DNA of 34,892 nt from Pseudomonadota bacterium (GTDB lineage Bacteria > Pseudomonadota > Alphaproteobacteria > Rhizobiales > Hyphomicrobiaceae), in the NCBI GenBank assembly GCA_018242255.1, contig JAFECH010000364.1, forward strand, positions 1 to 34,892. The letters are read 5' to 3'. The notes under the pieces were generated by a model that did not search any database, had not been told where the DNA came from, and saw nothing but the letters and a program-made list of their open reading frames with translations. The translations under genes were made by a program, and so were the position numbers. Shown here one piece after another: positions 1 through 8,010 of this stretch. The first letter of the stretch is position 1, and each line of letters begins with the position of its first letter.

Positions 1-831
1 ATCTGCCGTAACATCGGACCGAAGATCGATGAGAGGCGGCGGCGCTTTTCCTTTGGGTTCGACCGTTGGACTTCCCGGCACCTGGAATTTGCCTGTCCAA
101 CGCCCCTTGAACGTCGCCTTTTCGTTGACATTGAAGACGCGCCCATCGAGCGTCAGGACGTTCGGCGAACGGTCCGTCCGAGCCGCCAGCTTGAGCGCGA
201 ACGCGCCATCGCTCGCAGGGACATCGGTTGCAAATTTGACATCATGAACGGCCTCAGCCCACGACGCCAAACCATTGAACCGGAACGGCCCTCGAATACC
301 GTCCGCGGAAAAAACGCCATTGATGCCGTCAACGGCAGCGATTTGAGCGGACGCCGCGTTGTAGATCGATACGGCGCCATCCGTGATCTGAACCGACTTC
401 AGCGCGACGTCACGCGGCACGAACGGCAAATCGCCCGCACGCAATTCGATCTTCGACCAGTTGCCGACGCCCTGATCATCGACGGAAAGGCTGAGCACGG
501 GCTTTTCGAGTTCGATCTGGCTGGCTTCCAGCACACCCCGAAGCATGGCCGGAACCGACAGCCACATCGTGAAGCTGTCGGCTCGGATGAACGGCTGTCC
601 TGTTTGCCCGGAAACGCTCGCAATACGGACTTTCTCGAATCGGACGTATGGCACCGGCAGGATCTTCAGGTTGACGTTCCCGCCGACCCGCACGTCGCGG
701 CTAAGCAACTTCGAGGCTTCCTCCTCGAAAACCCCGCGATAGCTGTTCCAGTCGATGAAATTCGGCACGGCGAACAACGCTGCGAAAATAGCAACGAGGA
801 GTCCGCCGAGAAATAATAGCCCGTTGTTCAT
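1..831 (-). CDS. AsmA family protein, 3' part cut by the window edge
   Basis: The reading frame opens with ATG at 831 and stays open through base 1, giving 277 codons without a stop, so the C-terminus lies outside the window. The N-terminus has one hydrophobic segment (about residues 3-22, ending AALFAVPNFIDW). It is followed by the IDWNSYRGVFEEEASKLL and VRVGGNVNLKILPVP stretches typical of the AsmA N-terminal region. AsmA-like proteins are inner-membrane-anchored with a large periplasmic part, and they are linked to envelope lipid transport and outer-membrane homeostasis. The exact role of this member cannot be told. Only a weak AAGAG lies upstream of the start. It is transcribed divergently from the helicase gene, with about 246 bp between the two starts. 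The family call is fairly secure; the subfamily is not. Confidence 0.8.
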   Translation of the reverse strand, partial: MNNGLLFLGGLLVAIFAALFAVPNFIDWNSYRGVFEEEASKLLSRDVRVGGNVNLKILPVPYVRFEKVRIASVSGQTGQPFIRADSFTMWLSVPAMLRGVLEASQIELEKPVLSLSVDDQGVGNWSKIELRAGDLPFVPRDVALKSVQITDGAVSIYNAASAQIAAVDGINGVFSADGIRGPFRFNGLASWAEAVHDVKFATDVPASDGAFALKLAARTDRSPNVLTLDGRVFNVNEKATFKGRWTGKFQVPGSPTVEPKGKAPPPLIDLRSDVTAD

Positions 832-1077
832 GAGCGTCTCTTGCAACCGTGCTCGACACGCAATGCACACCGGCAGACGTGATCGAAGCAACGCCCTTGC
901 CGCGCCTACCTGTATGGCACGTGAGCACAATACTCTGAACTTGAAATTTGGCTCATTTCCAGGCGTTTGACGATTTTAAGGCCGGTTTTCGGTTTGCTGT
1001 TGCTTGAACCCTTGCTCAAGGCGCGGCCGCGCGCCGCGCCAGTTGTACGATCAGCTTTGGTGGGTTACCTGAGTTCC
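832..1077. promoter_or_regulatory. Divergent intergenic region between the AsmA-like gene and uvrD
   Basis: This spacer must hold promoters for both divergent genes. I see no convincing -35/-10 pair on either strand. A TTG in frame with uvrD at 967 would extend that protein by 37 residues, but no good ribosome binding site precedes it. Confidence 0.35.
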
Positions 1078-3528
1078 ATGACTTCGATTCAAAAGCCGGA
1101 CGCTGCCGGTGGCGCAGATTTGCCGCACGACGACGACGATCCGCCATTCGATCTGCCTGAAGCTCCCGCTGCGAAACCGCACGAGAGCGCGAAGAGTGGT
1201 ATGTCGATTTCGGCGCGCGCGGTCGCGGCATCTCGCGGCCAGCCGACATATCTGGACGGCCTAAATCCTGAGCAGCGCGAAGCCGTCGAAACAACGGAAG
1301 GCCCACTTCTGGTTCTAGCCGGGGCCGGAACCGGCAAAACCCGCGTTCTGACAACCCGCATCGCTCACATTTTGGCAACCGGCCGCGCCTATCCTTCTCA
1401 GATCCTTGCCGTAACGTTCACGAACAAGGCCGCGCGCGAAATGCGAGAACGGATCGGTTCGCTGATCGGCGGCACACTCGAAGGCATGCAATGGCTGGGC
1501 ACGTTCCACTCGATCGGCGTCAAGATCCTTCGCCGTCACGTTGAACTCGTCGATCTGAAGCCAGGCTTCACAATTCTCGACGACGACGATCAGGTTCGCC
1601 TCCTGAAACAGGTGATCGAAGCCGCAGGCATCGACAAAGACCGCTGGCCGGCGCGTCAGCTCGCAGGTCTGATCGACGGCTGGAAAAACCGAGGTCTGAC
1701 CCCGGACAAAGTTCCGGGCGGGGAGGCTTTCTCATTCGCCGCGGGAAAGGGCGCGCAACTCTACGCAGCTTACCAGGCACGCCTCAAAGATCTGAACGCC
1801 TGCGACTTCGGCGATCTGCTGCTCGAATGCATCCGCCTGTTCCGCCAGCATCCCGACGTGCTCGCCGATTATCATCGCCGCTTCCGTTACATCCTCGTTG
1901 ATGAGTATCAGGACACCAACGTCGCGCAGTACCTCTGGCTCAGGCTTCTGGCACAAGGCTCACCGAACATCTGCTGTGTCGGCGACGACGACCAGTCGAT
2001 TTATGGCTGGCGCGGCGCCGAGGTGGACAACATCCTGCGCTTCGAAAAAGACTTCCCCGGCGCCAAAGTGATCCGACTGGAGCGCAACTACCGCTCGACA
2101 GCCAACATTCTCGCCGCTGCATCCGGCCTGATCGCCAAAAACAAAGATCGCCTCGGCAAGACGCTTTTCACCGACGGCGCTGCCGGCGCCAAGATCAACG
2201 TCGCGAACTTCTGGGACGACGAAGCCGAAGCCCGCGCCATCGGCGACGACATCGAAAACTTGCAACGCGCCCAAGAACCCTTGAACGACATGGCCGTGCT
2301 CGTCCGTGCCTCCTCGCAGATGCGCGCCATCGAAGACCGCTTCATCACGCTCGGCTTGCCTTACCGCGTAATCGGCGGCCCACGTTTCTACGAGCGCCAG
2401 GAAATAAAGGACGCGATCGCCTATCTGGACGTGGTCGCAAACCCCTCGAATGACTTGAAATTCGAGCGCATCGTCAACGTGCCGAAACGCGGCCTCGGGG
2501 ACACTACGATCAAGCGCATTCACGAACTGGCCCGCGCCCGGTCCATTCCGCTTTATCAAGCCGCACGCGAGATCATCGAAACCGACGAGCTGACGCCCAA
2601 AGCCAGAAAATCGCTGTTTGACGTTACGCAGTCGTTCGAGCGTTGGCGCGCTAATCTGGAACACATGCGCCATACCGACCTCGCCGAACTCATCCTCGAT
2701 GAATCCGGCTACACGGCCATGTGGCAGGCGGACAAGAGCCCGCAATCGCAGACACGCCTCGAAAACTTGAAAGAACTCGTGCGCTTTATGCACGATTTTG
2801 ACACGCTGCAGGGCTTCCTGGAACACGTTTCGCTCGTGATGGACGCTGACCAGGGCAGCGACGGTGACCGCGTTTCCTTGATGACACTGCATGCCGCCAA
2901 AGGCCTTGAGTTCGGCATCGTCTTTCTGCCCGGTTGGGAGGAAGGCCTCTTTCCGCATCAACGCTCGCTGGACGAAAGCGGCAAGGCCGGCCTTGAGGAG
3001 GAACGCCGCCTCGCCTATGTCGGCCTGACGCGCGCCAAGCGCCGCGCCAAGATTTCTTTCGCGCAGAACCGACGTACGCATGGCCTTTATCAGTCGGCGC
3101 TACCCTCGCGGTTCGTCGATGAGCTGCCCGAAGCGACCGTCGCCGTTGTCGAAAGCGAAATGCCCTACGGCGGCCGGCAAAATCCCTTCGGCTTCGGCGG
3201 GTCTTTCGGCCCCAGCCGCTTCGACCGCGCAGGCGGAGCCGAGCCATTCAAATCCAGCTACAACACCCCCGGCTGGCAGCGGGCTCAGCAATCCTGGAGC
3301 CGCAGCGATCAAAAGCAAAAGAAACGGTCTCGTGGCCCGCTGACGCTCGAAGGTGAACTCGTTGCGGCATCCACCGCCGCCGCGCCCTCGTTCAAGACCG
3401 GCACGCGGGTGCGTCACGAAAAATTCGGCCTCGGAACCGTGGTCCACGTCGACGGCAACAAACTCACCATTGAATTCGACGACGGGTCGACCAAGCGCGT
3501 CGTCGCCAGCTTCGTTGACGTTGCATGA
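1078..3528 (+). CDS. uvrD: UvrD/PcrA-type superfamily 1A DNA helicase
   Basis: This is an 816-residue ATP-dependent 3'-5' DNA helicase of the UvrD/PcrA/Rep family, which acts in nucleotide excision repair, mismatch repair and clearing of replication forks. Visible motifs are a Q-motif region (GLNPEQREAV, about 61-70), Walker A AGAGTGKT (81-88), the DEYQDTN Walker B, DDDQSIYGWRGAE, the RLERNYRS motif, VSLMTLHAAKGLEF and the VGLTRAKRR motif VI. The C-terminus ends in a Tudor-like module (VRHEKFGLGTVVHVDG) that PcrA/UvrD uses to contact RNA polymerase. The first 60 residues are acidic and proline-rich, probably disordered. I chose ATG at 1078; an in-frame TTG at 967 and an ATG at 1201 are alternatives. 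It stands alone on the plus strand. Whether uvrD or pcrA is the better symbol is a matter of convention. Confidence 0.93.
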   Translation: MTSIQKPDAAGGADLPHDDDDPPFDLPEAPAAKPHESAKSGMSISARAVAASRGQPTYLDGLNPEQREAVETTEGPLLVLAGAGTGKTRVLTTRIAHILATGRAYPSQILAVTFTNKAAREMRERIGSLIGGTLEGMQWLGTFHSIGVKILRRHVELVDLKPGFTILDDDDQVRLLKQVIEAAGIDKDRWPARQLAGLIDGWKNRGLTPDKVPGGEAFSFAAGKGAQLYAAYQARLKDLNACDFGDLLLECIRLFRQHPDVLADYHRRFRYILVDEYQDTNVAQYLWLRLLAQGSPNICCVGDDDQSIYGWRGAEVDNILRFEKDFPGAKVIRLERNYRSTANILAAASGLIAKNKDRLGKTLFTDGAAGAKINVANFWDDEAEARAIGDDIENLQRAQEPLNDMAVLVRASSQMRAIEDRFITLGLPYRVIGGPRFYERQEIKDAIAYLDVVANPSNDLKFERIVNVPKRGLGDTTIKRIHELARARSIPLYQAAREIIETDELTPKARKSLFDVTQSFERWRANLEHMRHTDLAELILDESGYTAMWQADKSPQSQTRLENLKELVRFMHDFDTLQGFLEHVSLVMDADQGSDGDRVSLMTLHAAKGLEFGIVFLPGWEEGLFPHQRSLDESGKAGLEEERRLAYVGLTRAKRRAKISFAQNRRTHGLYQSALPSRFVDELPEATVAVVESEMPYGGRQNPFGFGGSFGPSRFDRAGGAEPFKSSYNTPGWQRAQQSWSRSDQKQKKRSRGPLTLEGELVAASTAAAPSFKTGTRVRHEKFGLGTVVHVDGNKLTIEFDDGSTKRVVASFVDVA

Positions 3529-3607
3529 CGAAACCGCTATAGTTAATGCTCGATCGGCGCCCAAGTCTCGCCGCCAGATTCTTCATATTGCCGTAATTCT
3601 AGGGCAT

Positions 3608-3768
3608 AACCCTCTCTGCTCGTTGAGCTGTGGGGGTTCATCAGCTGATGCAGAACTTTTGCACCGCCGGTTATTTACCGGCCGACGACGCATGCGTTGA
3701 GACCTAAGTTCCTGAAATAAAATGAAAAAAAAGTTGCGGGGACGTGAAACCCAGGAGCGGTTTCCTGG
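3608..3768 (+). other. Cluster of inverted repeats upstream of a tiny ORF (possible structured leader, sRNA or terminator)
   Basis: Four inverted repeats lie in the 274 bp between uvrD and the tiny gene at 3803. First, 3608-3638: an outer stem AACCCTC/GGGGGTT (one T-G pair), a 3x3 internal loop, and an inner stem GCTC/GAGC. Second, 3639-3650: the perfect palindrome CATCAGCTGATG. Third, 3666-3682: GCCGG/CCGGC with a 7 nt loop. Fourth, 3751-3768: CCAGGA/TCCTGG with a 6 nt loop. The first may serve as the uvrD terminator, although the nearest T-run (CTTTT) is about 20 nt away. A weak promoter candidate, TTGAGA-N15-TAAAAT (3697-3723), would start a transcript holding only the last hairpin and the ORF. 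Expression as a separate RNA is inference. Confidence 0.4.
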
Positions 3769-3802
3769 TTGGGGAGGATAGAGTCCTTGAAAGGAGCTAT
3801 CC

Positions 3803-4003
3803 ATGAGCACTTACCGCTTTCCTCTAAGGGGTAAGATAGGCGTCGTGCACGGGCGGGACGGGGAAACCCTGACGCGACGCATTGGTGCCCAGCGCGATCT
3901 GAGCCGGGCGAACCGGCGCAATTACGAGTTAGTCGATATGCAAAGGCCGCTGACCGAGGAGGAAGTACGTAATCTTCCGGTCGCACACCGTTCTTCGTCG
4001 TGA
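3803..4003 (+). CDS. Small basic hypothetical protein (66 aa)
   Basis: This ORF encodes 66 residues rich in Arg and Lys. I do not recognise the family. Support for it being real comes from a strong Shine-Dalgarno sequence, AAGGAG, about 6 nt before the ATG; from its own well-formed terminator 35 nt after the stop; and from the absence of any competing gene on either strand. The protein has no hydrophobic segment, no cysteines and no signal peptide, so it is probably cytoplasmic. The middle (GRDGETLTRRIGAQRDLSR) is highly charged and could bind nucleic acid, but that is only a guess from composition. It lies between uvrD (same strand) and a convergent J-domain gene. Confidence 0.6.
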   Translation: MSTYRFPLRGKIGVVHGRDGETLTRRIGAQRDLSRANRRNYELVDMQRPLTEEEVRNLPVAHRSSS

Positions 4004-4037
4004 TGTTAGGCAAGAACAGCAGACTAGGACTCAATTG

Positions 4038-4070
4038 ACGGCATCGCTAATCGCGGTGCCGTTTATTTCC
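4038..4070 (+). terminator. Rho-independent terminator after the 66-aa ORF
   Basis: A 10 bp stem (ACGGCATCGC paired with GCGGTGCCGT, one T-G pair) with a 5 nt loop is followed by TTATTT. It sits between the convergent small ORF (ends 4003) and the J-domain gene (ends 4085). It terminates best on the plus strand; on the minus strand there is no matching T-run, but the stem could still help. Confidence 0.7.
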
Positions 4071-4084
4071 GCTATTCACTTTGA

Positions 4085-5344
4085 TCAAGCCGCAGCGGCC
4101 AACTTCGCTTTCAACAGATCCCACGCGGCATTGACCTGCTTGATCCGCTGCTCGCGGTACCGGCGGTCAGCTTCATCCCGGGCATGATCAGGATGCCATG
4201 ACATCCGCAGCGCATCGACGATTTTCTTCACCGCCGCATCCGGCGCATCGGGGTTGAGACCCAGGATGCGGTAAGCCTCGAAAACCGTTGACGGCGCGTC
4301 CAGCTCCGGAGCCGCCGACGCCCGCATATCGGCCGAAGCCGGCATCGCCCCCTGGGCAATCCGGCTGACGCGATCAAGATCCCGCATAATCGTTCGGATC
4401 GCCGTATTGACGCGATCGGTACTCAATTGCGCTTCCCGACGCGCGAGATCCGCGATGCGATCATGCAAGCCGTCGAGTTCCGACGTCAGCACGGCGCGCA
4501 GCAGAAGATCGGCCGGAATCATCGAAACGAGAAACTCGGTTTCGTGCAGCCGTGTCCGGACAGGTGCCAACGCCGTGGACGCGTCGTCACCGTAGTCATC
4601 GGAAAATGCCTCCGACTGCCACGTCTCAAACCGGCGCTGAAAAACAGAGAATGGCGCGGCCACGAAATCCCAGAAGCGCGCGCCGGAAGTTTCGCCGCCC
4701 GCTCCGAAAGAAAAGTCGAACGCCGTCAACTGACGCCGCCGCACCAGAACGAGGCAGGCGATCATCAGCGACGCAAGAAGCGTCGAAATCACGCCTACCA
4801 CTTTCAAGGCGTTACCAGTCGCCGCCGGAGGCGCTTCCACGGGATCGACGACCGTCACCCACGCCGCGGCCTGAGGTTCCGCTTTTTGAGCCGGCGGCTC
4901 GATAACCGCATCGCGTGAGAGCTTCTCCGACGAAACGGCGGGAAGCATCGTCTTTTGGCCGAAGCCGGGCAGAACGAAACGGCCCTTAAGGCGGCTCACC
5001 GGCGCATATCCGGGCGGCAGCTTCTCTGGCATCGCAACGCCGAGAGCTTTGGCTGAAGCAGCGACCTTGGCCCAGGCTACGCGTTCTCCGCCGCATTCGA
5101 CGGTGAACTTATGGACCATCATCGTCTCGCAGGTCCACGCGGCCGAAGACGAGCACGACGTGAACGGCTGATCTTCTCGGTGCCCAATGATCGCGTAAGT
5201 GGTCATTTCCGATGGTGTGAGACGCGGGCTACCCCTGTCCATTATGCAGGAATACGGTAGAACGAGTTCGTCAGCCGCCGCGACGCTACTCGCAAGGGCC
5301 ATGCACACAGCAAAGCCCAAGGCCAAAAAACGCAAAGCCCCCAT
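4085..5344 (-). CDS. Membrane-anchored J-domain (DnaJ-like) protein
   Basis: The product has 419 residues. It has an N-terminal signal peptide (hydrophobic 4-20, likely cleavage near AAA-DE at about 24). A cysteine-containing region follows (Cys at about 33, 64, 72 and 84) that would be extracytoplasmic, then a single transmembrane segment (about 181-201) followed by RRR. After a cytoplasmic stretch with helical, coiled-coil-like character, a C-terminal J domain (about 353-416) carries the diagnostic HPD tripeptide at 384-386. J domains stimulate Hsp70 (DnaK) ATPase activity, so the layout suggests a membrane-tethered co-chaperone facing the cytoplasm with a periplasmic sensing part; that is inference. 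I chose ATG at 5344, which has GAGGG upstream, over an in-frame TTG at 5359. Confidence 0.8.
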   Translation of the reverse strand: MGALRFLALGFAVCMALASSVAAADELVLPYSCIMDRGSPRLTPSEMTTYAIIGHREDQPFTSCSSSAAWTCETMMVHKFTVECGGERVAWAKVAASAKALGVAMPEKLPPGYAPVSRLKGRFVLPGFGQKTMLPAVSSEKLSRDAVIEPPAQKAEPQAAAWVTVVDPVEAPPAATGNALKVVGVISTLLASLMIACLVLVRRRQLTAFDFSFGAGGETSGARFWDFVAAPFSVFQRRFETWQSEAFSDDYGDDASTALAPVRTRLHETEFLVSMIPADLLLRAVLTSELDGLHDRIADLARREAQLSTDRVNTAIRTIMRDLDRVSRIAQGAMPASADMRASAAPELDAPSTVFEAYRILGLNPDAPDAAVKKIVDALRMSWHPDHARDEADRRYREQRIKQVNAAWDLLKAKLAAAA

Positions 5345-5392
5345 TTCGCGCCCTCGCAAAATCGTATCTCGTGCCGCGCGTTCATCATCCTA

Positions 5393-5424
5393 GCGAAACA
5401 GCGGCAACACTGTGGCGAAACAGC
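5393..5424. repeat. Two direct repeats GCGAAACAGC, 22 bp apart
   Basis: The 10 bp word GCGAAACAGC occurs at 5393-5402 and again at 5415-5424 in the divergent spacer. The 22 bp period is two helical turns, which would place both copies on the same face of the DNA, as for tandem protein sites. They lie between the candidate -10 and the start codon of the J-domain gene. Confidence 0.5.
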
Positions 5425-5439
5425 AAGTTATAAACGCAA

Positions 5440-5445
5440 ATTATA
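5440..5445 (-). promoter_or_regulatory. Candidate -10 element (TATAAT) for the J-domain gene
   Basis: The minus strand carries a perfect TATAAT about 95 bp upstream of the J-domain start codon. The -35 region 17-18 bp upstream is poor, so confidence is limited. A transcript starting here would contain the two GCGAAACAGC repeats in its leader. Confidence 0.35.
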
Positions 5446-5465
5446 CAAGGCAGGCGTGCATTTAA

Positions 5466-5478
5466 TGATGTATCATCA
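5466..5478. repeat. Short inverted repeat TGATG-TAT-CATCA
   Basis: A perfect 5 bp inverted repeat with a 3 bp centre lies in the AT-rich part of the divergent spacer, just upstream of the candidate -10 of the J-domain gene. It could be a small operator; chance occurrence is possible. Confidence 0.25.
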
Positions 5479-5635
5479 ACCGAGTGGTGGCAAGCAATGC
5501 CGTTGATACTCGGGCCACGGCACACGTCATTTTTCGGCGAAGAAGTGCTGACACGCTCGAAAAAGCTTCGGTGACTCGATATGAGGTCCCGGGGGCAAGA
5601 AACTGGATCGAAAAGCAAGTTCGGGGGAGAGCACA

Positions 5636-7096
5636 ATGGCGACGGCGGACTTCGCATCGGGTCGAATGCGCCGGAAGCAAAGCCTCTACGACAGGCTCTC
5701 GGACTTGGCCGACTTGGATGCCAAGCCTGCCGAGGTATCCGAAGACGCCCCGCGCGAACCCATCGATATCCTCGCACCTGACGAAAAGCGCAAACGCGAA
5801 CGTTTCATCCCGGTGACGCGCTTCGCCCTGCTCGATCGCCTGACGCAGACGCATCTGTGGGCGCCGGGCCGGGCCGCAGAGGCGCGCCGCTTCTTCCGTT
5901 ATCTCGACTACTGGCGGCAGCAGCAATACTTCTCGATGCTTCTAGAACTGGAGCAGACCTACGAGGCATTCTCGCCCGATAGCGACCTGCTGATGACCCG
6001 CAAGTTCTCCGACGATGATCGCGAGGCCCTGCAGCATCGGGTCTTCGAGGGCGTCGAAAGCCTCCTCGTGCGCGCCAACTATGAGCGCATCGATCCCAAC
6101 GACGTCGAAGTCATCCTGACCCGCGAAAGCCACTATGGCCTCGATCTCTTCGTCGACATGAAGGCCTTCGAGCGGATCGCGATCTACTATCGCGGCGCTT
6201 CGAACCGCAAATTCGAAAAACGCTCACTGCGCAAATTTTTGCGCAGGGAAGAATTCGACGTGCCGATTTTCCAGCGCTTATTCCTGATGTTCAAACTAAA
6301 AACCGTGGAAGCACGAGCTGAAGAAGTCATGCGCGAAAAGAAGATGTCGCGCGAAGCGGCTTTGGCCTGGGTCGAACGGCGTCGACAGCACCTGCCGGCC
6401 AGCATCAACGACAAGAACATCTACCTGAAGCTCTTCAAGAATATTCCGCGCACCGATGTCGAGATGATCTTCCCGAACACGGAAGTCCGCTTTCGTGCCA
6501 TGGACAAGCTGCGTCTGGGTGTAACGGCCGGCAGCGGACTCGGAATGGGTGCCGTCGGAGCGGCAGGCAAACTCGCGCTGGTATTGAGCAACCCGATCGC
6601 AGCCATCGGTGCATTAGCAGGCCTCGGCGGCATCGCCGTCCGCCAGGCGATGGGCTTCCTCAATCAGAAACAGCGTTACATGGTCGTGATGGCGCAGAAC
6701 CTCTATTTCCACACCATGGCCGACAACCGCGGCGTTATATTGAAAATCGCGGCACGTGGCGCCGAGGAAGACGTCAAAGAGGAAATGCTGCTCTACAGTG
6801 TCCTCGCCAAGGAACCCGCGACCCGCGCCGACCTGCCCTCCATCGACCTCGCAATCGAAAATTACCTGACACGCACGTTCGGCGTGAAGATCGATTTCGA
6901 GATCGACGACGCCCTCGACCGTTTGATCCGCGACGGCATTGTTACGGAAAAGTCCGACGGCACTTTTGTCACCTTGCCGCCGGCCGAGGCGGCGAAGCAC
7001 ATCGACGCCAAATGGGACCTGTTCCTCGACCACCTGCCCGATCCAATGAGTGCGGAGGGCTATGAATACGAGGGCAAGTCCGTCCCCAACCCTTAG
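5636..7096 (+). CDS. TMEM143/DUF3754-type protein
   Basis: This is a 486-residue protein resembling the TMEM143/DUF3754 family, whose biochemical function is unknown. The N-terminal 55 residues are charged and low in complexity. A soluble domain follows containing RFIPVTRFALLDRL, then GLDLFVDMKAFERIAIYYRG and KNIPRTDVEMIFPNTEVRF, the segment most characteristic of the family. A Gly/Ala-rich hydrophobic region at about 295-335 probably spans or enters the membrane. The C-terminal part looks like a winged-helix-like segment (IDDALDRLIRDGIVTE). A GGGGGAG ribosome binding site lies 8 nt before ATG 5636. prmA starts 6 bp after the stop, so the two are probably cotranscribed. The family call is by remembered motif resemblance. 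Confidence 0.75.
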   Translation: MATADFASGRMRRKQSLYDRLSDLADLDAKPAEVSEDAPREPIDILAPDEKRKRERFIPVTRFALLDRLTQTHLWAPGRAAEARRFFRYLDYWRQQQYFSMLLELEQTYEAFSPDSDLLMTRKFSDDDREALQHRVFEGVESLLVRANYERIDPNDVEVILTRESHYGLDLFVDMKAFERIAIYYRGASNRKFEKRSLRKFLRREEFDVPIFQRLFLMFKLKTVEARAEEVMREKKMSREAALAWVERRRQHLPASINDKNIYLKLFKNIPRTDVEMIFPNTEVRFRAMDKLRLGVTAGSGLGMGAVGAAGKLALVLSNPIAAIGALAGLGGIAVRQAMGFLNQKQRYMVVMAQNLYFHTMADNRGVILKIAARGAEEDVKEEMLLYSVLAKEPATRADLPSIDLAIENYLTRTFGVKIDFEIDDALDRLIRDGIVTEKSDGTFVTLPPAEAAKHIDAKWDLFLDHLPDPMSAEGYEYEGKSVPNP

Positions 7097-7102
7097 CATC
7101 CG

Positions 7103-7978
7103 ATGTCAGTCAGAAAAGTCACAGCCCTCTTCGCCGATCGCGCGCTCGCGTACGCAACCGGCAATGCCATGCAAGACCTGCTTGAGCCCGCACCCGACGC
7201 GCTAACCGTCTTCGAAGACGGCCCGGACCGTTGGCGCGTCGAAGCCTACTTCGACGCGGAAGCCAACGCACGCGATCTCGCCGCCGAACTGACGCCGCTC
7301 GTCGATTGGCCGCTGCCTCCGTTCGAAGCCGAGACAGTGCCGGAGTTGAACTGGGTCGCGATTTCGCAAGCCGCTCTTCCCCCCGTCCCCGCCGGTCGTT
7401 TCACGATCCATGGCAGCCACGATAAAGGCCGCGTCGCTCATGGCCCGAACGCCATCCTGATCGACGCGAGCGAGGCCTTTGGTACCGCGCATCACGCAAC
7501 GACACTGGGCTGCCTTCTCGCCATCGACCGCCTAACGCGGGTACACGCCTACAAGAACATGCTGGACCTTGGCTGCGGCTCCGGCGTCCTCGCCATCGCT
7601 GCCGCGAAGGCCATGCCGCACACCCGTATCGTTGCCGCAGACATGGACGCGCAGTCCGTCAAAGTCGCTGGCGAAAACGTGCGCCTAAACGGGGCGGGCA
7701 AGCGCATCGCACTGTTCGTCGGCAATGGCCTTGGACACCCGAGAGTCCGCGAGCGCGCGCCGTTTGACTTCCTCGTCGCAAATATCCTGGCCGGTCCGTT
7801 GATCTATCTGTCGTCGTCGATTTCCCGCGCTGTCGTTCCGGGCGGAACGCTGGTGCTTTCGGGCATCCTCTTGCCGCAAGCGCCCCAGGTGATCGCGACG
7901 TACCTCACCCACGGCTTTACCCTTCGGCGCCACGACCGCATCACCGGGTGGTCGACCCTGACCTTCCGGCGGCGTTGA
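7103..7978 (+). CDS. prmA: Ribosomal protein L11 methyltransferase
   Basis: The 291-residue product is an S-adenosylmethionine-dependent methyltransferase of the PrmA family, which trimethylates lysine and the N-terminal amine of ribosomal protein L11. It shows the usual two-part layout: an N-terminal substrate-recognition domain to about residue 80, then a linker and a Rossmann-fold catalytic domain. That domain has motif I LDLGCGSG (154-161), the acidic loop AADMDAQSV and the family VANILAGPL motif (about 223-231). The pre-motif AFGTAHHATT (125-134) differs slightly from the AFGTGHHGTT form I expect. The length fits the family. It starts 6 bp after the DUF3754-like gene and ends 32 bp before the aminopeptidase gene, suggesting one transcript. 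No strong ribosome binding site precedes it, so it may depend on translational coupling. Confidence 0.92.
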   Translation: MSVRKVTALFADRALAYATGNAMQDLLEPAPDALTVFEDGPDRWRVEAYFDAEANARDLAAELTPLVDWPLPPFEAETVPELNWVAISQAALPPVPAGRFTIHGSHDKGRVAHGPNAILIDASEAFGTAHHATTLGCLLAIDRLTRVHAYKNMLDLGCGSGVLAIAAAKAMPHTRIVAADMDAQSVKVAGENVRLNGAGKRIALFVGNGLGHPRVRERAPFDFLVANILAGPLIYLSSSISRAVVPGGTLVLSGILLPQAPQVIATYLTHGFTLRRHDRITGWSTLTFRRR

Positions 7979-8010
7979 AATCTCACTCACCGGTGCTTAG
8001 AAAATCAGCC

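Noticed and set aside
1960-3081. 373-codon minus-strand ORF opposite uvrD
   Set aside because: Lies entirely within uvrD on the other strand, without a ribosome binding site or any domain I recognise.
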